Source: Paracoccaceae bacterium (GTDB lineage Bacteria > Pseudomonadota > Alphaproteobacteria > Rhizobiales > Stappiaceae). From it: a stretch of DNA of 64,000 bases. Positions 59,250 through 64,000 of this stretch are shown here, in pieces; position 1 is the stretch's first letter; each line of letters starts with the position of its first letter. Below the pieces are notes generated by a model that was not told the DNA's origin, did no database searches, and saw only the letters and a list, made by a program, of their open reading frames with translations. A program made the translations under genes and the position numbers. The DNA lies in the NCBI GenBank assembly GCA_002709505.1, contig PARB01000075.1, positions 1 to 64,000 on the forward strand, in the 5' to 3' direction.

Positions 59250-60232
59250 GCGAAGCCGGCCTCATAGAGCGGCACGGACTGGAGCGCATCGGCCTGCGCG
59301 GCAAGCTGACGGCAGATGTCCCGCTGTCGAGCGTGACGTGGTTTCGCGTCGGCGGACCGGCGGAGCTTCTGTTCCAGCCGGCCGACACGGACGATCTCGC
59401 GCTGTTCCTGCGCCATCTGCCGGCGGAGGTTCCGGTTCTGCCCATCGGGCTGGGCTCGAACCTTTTGGTGCGTGACGGCGGCATCGACGGCGTCGTCATT
59501 CGCCTGGGCGCGCGCGGCTTCGGCCATATCGAGACGCTCGACGACGGCAGCCTGATCGCCGGCGCCGCGGTGCCCGACCGGCGGCTGGCAGAGGCGGCGG
59601 CGTCCGCGGGGCAGGGCGGTTTTGCGTTTCTCTCCGGGATCCCGGGCGGCATCGGCGGCGCGCTGCGCATGAACGCGGGCGCGCACGGAAGCGAGACGCG
59701 CGAGATCATGCAGGAGCTCACGGCAGTGACGCGTGCCGGCGAGATCGTCACGCTGTCCAACGCGGAGATGGCCTATCGCTACCGCCACAGCGGGCAGCCC
59801 GGCGACATGATCTTCACCCAAGGCCGGTTTCGCGGCGTGCCGCGCGACGAGGCGGAGATCCGCCGCGAGATGGCCGAGGTCGCCGCGCATCGCGAGGCGG
59901 CGCAGCCGATCCGCGAGAAGACCGGCGGATCGACCTTCAAGAACCCGCCGGGTCATTCGGCCTGGAAGCTTGTCGACGAGGCCGGCTGCCGGGGCCTGCA
60001 GATCGGCGGGGCGCGCATGTCGGACATGCATTGCAATTTCATGATCAACACGGGCGAGGCCACCGCGCACGACCTGGAGACGCTGGGCGAGACGGTGCGG
60101 GCGCGTGTCCTGGAAAAGACGGGCGTCGCGCTCGAATGGGAAATCAAGCGCCTCGGGCGTTTTGGCGAAGGGACAGCGGCGATCGCGCCTTTCCTCGGTG
60201 CGAAACAGGAAGGGGCTGCCGTCGATGGCTGA
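59246..60232 (+). CDS. murB: UDP-N-acetylenolpyruvylglucosamine reductase MurB
   Basis: A 328-residue FAD enzyme that reduces UDP-GlcNAc-enolpyruvate to UDP-MurNAc. FAD-binding segments are [36 protein letters not shown] and [21 protein letters not shown]; the catalytic region is [20 protein letters not shown] and [17 protein letters not shown]. The length and the tyrosine/serine pattern are those of the type II (shorter, alphaproteobacterial/Gram-positive) enzyme. Its start overlaps murC (ATGA) and its end overlaps ddl by 8 nt. Confidence 0.95.
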   Translation: MSEAGLIERHGLERIGLRGKLTADVPLSSVTWFRVGGPAELLFQPADTDDLALFLRHLPAEVPVLPIGLGSNLLVRDGGIDGVVIRLGARGFGHIETLDDGSLIAGAAVPDRRLAEAAASAGQGGFAFLSGIPGGIGGALRMNAGAHGSETREIMQELTAVTRAGEIVTLSNAEMAYRYRHSGQPGDMIFTQGRFRGVPRDEAEIRREMAEVAAHREAAQPIREKTGGSTFKNPPGHSAWKLVDEAGCRGLQIGGARMSDMHCNFMINTGEATAHDLETLGETVRARVLEKTGVALEWEIKRLGRFGEGTAAIAPFLGAKQEGAAVDG

Positions 60233-61154
60233 GAAGAAACATGTCGCCGTGTTGATGGGCGGCTGGTCGTCGGAACGCCCGGTCAGCCTCAAGTCGGGCG
60301 AGGGCTGCGCCGGGGCGCTGGAGCGCGCCGGCTACCGGGTGACGCGGGTCGACGTCGGCCGCGACATCGCCGAGGTGCTGACGAAGCTGAAGCCGGATGT
60401 CGCCTTCAACGCGCTGCACGGTCCCTTCGGCGAGGACGGCTGCATCCAGGGACTGCTGGAGATCCTCGGCATTCCCTATACGCACTCCGGTGTCGCCGCC
60501 TCCGCGCTTGCCATGGACAAGGAAAAGGCCAAGGCGGTGATGAAGGCCGCCGGCATCCCCGTCGCCGCCCACAAGGTTCTCCACAGGCTGGAAGCGGCCA
60601 AGGCGCATGCGTTGCCGCCGCCCTATGTGGCGAAGCCTGTGGCGGAGGGATCCTCCTTCGGCGTGCTCATTGTCAAGGAGGGGGCTGAGCATCCGCCGCA
60701 GGAGCTTTTCCGCGACGACTGGCCCTATGGCGACACCGTGATGGTGGAGCGTTACATCCCCGGTCGCGAGCTGACATGCGCCGTTGTCGGCAACGTCGCT
60801 CTTGGCGTTACGGAAGTGATGCCGAAGGGTCACGGCTTCTATGATTATGAGGCGAAATACGCGCCTGGCGGATCACAACACGTCCTGCCGGCGGAAATTT
60901 CACCATTTGTTTACCAAGAAGTACAGAAACTCAGTCTCAGGGCGCATCAGGCGCTCGGTTGCAAGGGCGTTACACGGGCGGATTTTCGCTTCGACGAGCA
61001 GCCGACAGGCGGTGGCGAACTGATCTGTCTGGAAGTGAACACGCAGCCCGGAATGACTGAAACCTCGCTTGTGCCGGAGATCGCGGCCCATGCGGGACAC
61101 CCCTTCGAAGACCTGACCAGCTGGATGGTGGAGAACGCAAGTTGCGGACGTTAA
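60225..61154 (+). CDS. ddl: D-alanine-D-alanine ligase
   Basis: A 309-residue ATP-grasp enzyme (DdlB-like) supplying D-Ala-D-Ala to MurF. Motifs: [66 protein letters not shown] and [19 protein letters not shown]. The ATG (MAEKKHVAV) lies inside the end of murB. A short AT-rich, off-usage stretch sits near 60895-60940. The end overlaps the TTG start of ftsQ by 13 nt. Confidence 0.95.
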   Translation: MAEKKHVAVLMGGWSSERPVSLKSGEGCAGALERAGYRVTRVDVGRDIAEVLTKLKPDVAFNALHGPFGEDGCIQGLLEILGIPYTHSGVAASALAMDKEKAKAVMKAAGIPVAAHKVLHRLEAAKAHALPPPYVAKPVAEGSSFGVLIVKEGAEHPPQELFRDDWPYGDTVMVERYIPGRELTCAVVGNVALGVTEVMPKGHGFYDYEAKYAPGGSQHVLPAEISPFVYQEVQKLSLRAHQALGCKGVTRADFRFDEQPTGGGELICLEVNTQPGMTETSLVPEIAAHAGHPFEDLTSWMVENASCGR

Positions 61155-62056
61155 AGGCAAAATGGGCACGGAACGGTGACCTGCCGATCGAGGTGGCGCT
61201 CGCGCCGCGCGGTCGCGGCGTCGCGCGTTTGCACCGTCGCCCGCTGTGGCGCGCCGCCGGCGTGCTGCAGGATTTGCCGCGCTGGACGGGCACGGCCGGC
61301 GCCGTTGCCTTCCTTGGCTTAACGATTGCTTACGGGGTTGCGCTTGGCGGTTACGGTCGAATGGTCAGCGAATCACTCACCTCGGCAGCCGGTTTCCAGA
61401 TCGCGGCGGTGAAACTGTCGGGGCAGAAGGAAACCACCGAGTTCGAAATTCTCGAGGCGCTGGAAATCCAGCAGGGAACCTCGCTTGCCCTCTTCGACGC
61501 CTCGGCGGCGCGCGAGCGGCTGTCGCATATTCCCTGGGTCGACGCGGTCTCGGTCCAGAAGCTCTATCCCGGCACGCTCCAGGTGCGCATCGACGAGCGC
61601 GAGGCCTATGCGCTGTGGCAGCGCGGCGATCTGCTGTCGGTGATCGATTCCAAGGGCAAGGTGATCAGCGACGACGTCGACGGGCGCTACGCCAATCTGT
61701 TGATGCTGATCGGCCATGGCGCGCAGTATCGCGGCGGCGAGGTTCTCGACGCGCTCGATGCGGTGCCGGAGCTTCGGGTGCGGGTGCGCGCGGCGCGGCT
61801 GGTGTCCGACCGCCGCTGGGACCTGCTGCTTGAAAACGGGATCACCCTGCGCCTTCCGGAAAAGGACGTGGCCCGCGCGCTTGCCGATGTGGTGACGATG
61901 GATGCGGAGAACGGGCTTCTGGCCCGCGACATCGCGATGATCGACCTGCGTCTCCAGGACCGCGTGGTGGTGCGGCTGACCGACGAGGCGGCCTTGCGCC
62001 GCAAGGCGGGCACGCCCGATGCCGGCGCGCGCCGCCGTTCGGGGGCCGACACATGA
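61142..62056 (+). CDS. ftsQ: Cell division protein FtsQ
   Basis: A 304-residue bitopic protein. A basic cytoplasmic N-terminus is followed by TM helix [18 protein letters not shown] (~50-70), a POTRA domain ([20 protein letters not shown]... [30 protein letters not shown]) and the FtsQ beta domain ([13 protein letters not shown]). It links early and late divisome steps. The TTG start is backed by GGAGAA 7 nt upstream inside ddl, and no better in-frame start exists nearby. Confidence 0.9.
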   Translation: MRTLKAKWARNGDLPIEVALAPRGRGVARLHRRPLWRAAGVLQDLPRWTGTAGAVAFLGLTIAYGVALGGYGRMVSESLTSAAGFQIAAVKLSGQKETTEFEILEALEIQQGTSLALFDASAARERLSHIPWVDAVSVQKLYPGTLQVRIDEREAYALWQRGDLLSVIDSKGKVISDDVDGRYANLLMLIGHGAQYRGGEVLDALDAVPELRVRVRAARLVSDRRWDLLLENGITLRLPEKDVARALADVVTMDAENGLLARDIAMIDLRLQDRVVVRLTDEAALRRKAGTPDAGARRRSGADT

Positions 62057-63375
62057 CGAAGCGCAGCGCTCCCATCTATCTTCCGCGCATGCGCCCGCTC
62101 CCGTCCCGGCGGGCGGTGGTCGTTTCCGTGCTCGACATCGGCTCGACCAAGGTGTGCTGCCTGATCGCCAAGCTGACGCCGCGCGGCGACGATGGCGTGC
62201 TGCCCGGCCGCACCCATTCCATCGAGGTGCTGGGCTATGGCTACCAGCGTTCGCGCGGGCTGAAGAGCGGCGTCGTCGTTGACATGGATGCGGCCGAACA
62301 GGCCATCCGGCTTTCCGTCGATGCGGCGGAGCGCATGGCCGGGCTGACGGTGGAATCGCTGATCACTAATGTGACCTGCGGCCGGCTCGGCTCGGAAATC
62401 ATCACGGCAAGCGTCGGTCTCGCCGGCGATGCGGTGTGCGAGGCGGACATCCAGCGGGTGCTCTCGGCCGGAAGCGCCCATACGGTCGCCGACGACCGGG
62501 CGGTGATGCATGCGCTGCCGATCTCCTACACGCTCGACGGCAATCGCGGCATGCGCGATCCGCGCGGCATGATGGGCCGCCGGCTTGGCGTCGACATGCA
62601 GGTGGCGACCGCCGAGATCGCGCCGGTGCGCAATCTGGAGCTTTGCATCAACCGCGGTCACCTGGCCGTGGAGACCATGGTCGCGACACCCTATGCGAGC
62701 GGCTTGTCGACGCTGGTGGAAGACGAGACGGAACTGGGCGTTGCCTGCGTCGACATGGGCGGCGGCACGACGACGCTTTCGGTCTTCGTCGAGGGTCAGA
62801 TGGTGCATCTCGACGCGATCGCCGTCGGCGGTCACCACGTGACGATGGATATCGCGCGGGCGCTGTCGACGCGTCTTGCGGATGCGGAAAGGATCAAGAC
62901 GCTGCAGGGATCGGCGCTGCCGAGCCATTCCGACGAGCGGGACTTCATCTCGGTGCCGCCGGTGGATGCCGACAGCGACCTTCCGATCCAGGTGCCGCGG
63001 TCCACGCTGGTGCGGGTGATCGTACCGCGCGTGGAAGAAATTCTGGAACTGGTGCGCGACCGTCTCACGGCCTCCGGCTTCGCCGGACGCGTGGGCAAGC
63101 GCATCGTGCTGACGGGCGGCGCCAGCCAGCTCACGGGCCTCAGCGATGTGGCCCGCCGGGTGCTGGGCCGTCAGGTGCGGCTCGGCCGGCCGCTCGGGAT
63201 CGCCGGGCTGCCGGAAGCCGCAAAGGGGCCGGCGTTCGCGGCGGCCGTCGGGTTGCTGATCTATCCCCAGGTGGCGCAGGTCGAACAGTTCGAACCGCGC
63301 AACCTGCGGGGTCGCTGGAACCTCGGTTCCGGCGCGCTGGCGCGGGTCGGCAACTGGATACGCGAGAGTTTCTGA
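62053..63375 (+). CDS. ftsA: Cell division protein FtsA
   Basis: A 440-residue actin-like protein that anchors FtsZ to the membrane. Nucleotide-binding segments are VSVLDIGSTKVCCLIAK at the start, GVACVDMGGGTTTLSVFVEG in the middle and KRIVLTGGASQLTGLSDVARRVLG late. The C-terminus NLRGRWNLGSGALARVGNWIRESF ends in an amphipathic membrane-targeting helix. Its ATG overlaps the ftsQ stop (ATGA). The stop lies inside the first of two hairpins before ftsZ. Confidence 0.95.
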   Translation: MTKRSAPIYLPRMRPLPSRRAVVVSVLDIGSTKVCCLIAKLTPRGDDGVLPGRTHSIEVLGYGYQRSRGLKSGVVVDMDAAEQAIRLSVDAAERMAGLTVESLITNVTCGRLGSEIITASVGLAGDAVCEADIQRVLSAGSAHTVADDRAVMHALPISYTLDGNRGMRDPRGMMGRRLGVDMQVATAEIAPVRNLELCINRGHLAVETMVATPYASGLSTLVEDETELGVACVDMGGGTTTLSVFVEGQMVHLDAIAVGGHHVTMDIARALSTRLADAERIKTLQGSALPSHSDERDFISVPPVDADSDLPIQVPRSTLVRVIVPRVEEILELVRDRLTASGFAGRVGKRIVLTGGASQLTGLSDVARRVLGRQVRLGRPLGIAGLPEAAKGPAFAAAVGLLIYPQVAQVEQFEPRNLRGRWNLGSGALARVGNWIRESF

Positions 63376-63415
63376 GGCGGGAAACCGCCTCGGGGATGCA
63401 CCGGTGCACCGGTGC
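63374..63415 (+). other. Two tandem hairpins in the ftsA-ftsZ gap
   Basis: GAGGCGG-GAAA-CCGCCTC (7-bp stem, GNRA loop) starts at the ftsA stop, and GCACCGGTGCACCGGTGC, an 18-bp palindrome of two GCACCGGTGC units sharing GC, follows 6 nt later. Neither has a T-run, so they look like an attenuator, RNA-processing or protein-binding site rather than a full terminator. Confidence 0.55.
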
Positions 63416-63479
63416 GATTTGAGGGAAACGAGGAATGAAGCGGATGTCCAGAAGGGCATCCAGGGGTCGCGAGGAAGCC

Positions 63480-64000
63480 ATGACCATCAATCTGCAAATG
63501 CCTGACCTTCAGGAACTGAAGCCAAGAATTACGGTGTTCGGCGTCGGCGGAGCCGGCGGCAATGCCGTCAACAACATGATCCAGGCCGGCCTGCAGGGCT
63601 GCGACTTCGTCGTCGCAAACACCGACGCGCAGGCGCTTGCCAGCAACCATTCCGACCGGGTTGTCCAGATGGGCGTCGCCGTGACGGAAGGGCTGGGCGC
63701 CGGATCGCAGCCGGACGTCGGCGCGGCCGCCGCCGAAGAGGTGATCGACGAGATCAACGACCATCTGTCCGGATCGCACATGGTGTTCATCACCGCCGGC
63801 ATGGGTGGCGGCACCGGTACGGGCGCGGCTCCCGTCATCGCCCGTGCGGCGCGCGAGATGGGAATACTCACCGTCGGCGTCGTCACCAAGCCGTTCCAGT
63901 TCGAGGGCGTGCGCCGCATGCGCATTGCCGAAGCCGGCATCATCGAGCTGCAGAAGGCGGTCGACACGCTGATCGTCATTCCGAACCAGAACCTGTTCCG
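63480..64000 (+). CDS. ftsZ: Cell division GTPase FtsZ (N-terminal part)
   Basis: The first ~173 codons of FtsZ; the rest lies beyond the window. The nucleotide-binding glycine loop [17 protein letters not shown] and the tubulin signature [15 protein letters not shown] are intact. The ATG giving [15 protein letters not shown] is preceded by GAGGAAG and matches alphaproteobacterial FtsZ; an ATG 15 codons earlier ([11 protein letters not shown]) is in frame but gives an unusual basic extension. FtsZ forms the division ring anchored by the FtsA encoded just upstream. Confidence 0.96.
   Translation, partial: MTINLQMPDLQELKPRITVFGVGGAGGNAVNNMIQAGLQGCDFVVANTDAQALASNHSDRVVQMGVAVTEGLGAGSQPDVGAAAAEEVIDEINDHLSGSHMVFITAGMGGGTGTGAAPVIARAAREMGILTVGVVTKPFQFEGVRRMRIAEAGIIELQKAVDTLIVIPNQNLF

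Overview
The window reads as chromosomal DNA from a GC-rich alphaproteobacterium, most likely of the Hyphomicrobiales (Rhizobiales). The evidence is a dcw cell-wall/division cluster placed directly after the RNase P RNA gene, two BA14K-family proteins, two DUF2336 proteins, a SahR-type ArsR-methyltransferase regulator in front of metF-metH, and ATGA/GTGA stop-start overlaps throughout. I do not assign a genus. No insertion sequence, prophage, CRISPR array or tRNA gene was recognised, and most of the window looks like vertically inherited chromosome.

Layout. 1-4.8 kb: the end of ettA, a MOSC protein, a DUF2293-like protein, a LuxR-type regulator, oxyR, an acyltransferase and a TrmO-like protein. 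5-8.6 kb: a DUF2336 protein and a large MscS-type channel. 8.8-14.6 kb: the methionine-cycle operon sahR-metF-metH with a palindromic operator candidate. 14.7-25.5 kb: azoreductase, a 27-residue membrane microprotein, a second DUF2336 protein, amidase, PPK2, two BA14K proteins, a HugZ/hydrolase/TauE operon and a chemoreceptor. 25.8-35.6 kb: a catabolic island with a fused 5-oxoprolinase/hydantoinase (HyuA-HyuB), a three-part TRAP transporter, a DadA-like amino-acid dehydrogenase, an Asp/Glu-racemase-family enzyme and a MarR regulator. Two nearly identical 23-bp sites lie at its two outer promoters. 35.6-44.7 kb: a GGDEF-EAL protein, fumC, a TerB-DnaJ protein with an AmiD-like amidase, a lytic transglycosylase, two FMN-binding-fold proteins and a divergent MocR regulator. 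44.8-64 kb: rnpB, then mraZ-rsmH-ftsL-ftsI-murE/F-mraY-murD-ftsW-murG-murC-murB-ddl-ftsQ-ftsA-ftsZ (ftsZ is cut by the window end).

How the genes work together. The dcw cluster encodes the route from UDP-MurNAc precursors to lipid II (MurB-G, MraY, Ddl), its export and polymerisation at the septum (FtsW, FtsI), and the divisome core (FtsL, FtsQ, FtsA, FtsZ). MraZ probably autoregulates through a run of four 10-bp-spaced boxes upstream. The methionine operon remethylates homocysteine using 5-methyl-THF made by MetF. The 25.8-35.6 kb island can be read as uptake of an N-acyl cyclic amino acid such as 5-oxoproline or a hydantoin, ATP-driven ring opening, and racemisation or oxidation of the resulting amino acid. 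That reading is inference.

Most unusual items: MurE and MurF form a single polypeptide joined by a roughly 250-residue acidic linker; the two matching palindromic sites bracket the TRAP/oxoprolinase/DadA/racemase island; a 27-aa membrane microprotein has a strong Shine-Dalgarno; and two tandem hairpins fill part of the ftsA-ftsZ gap.
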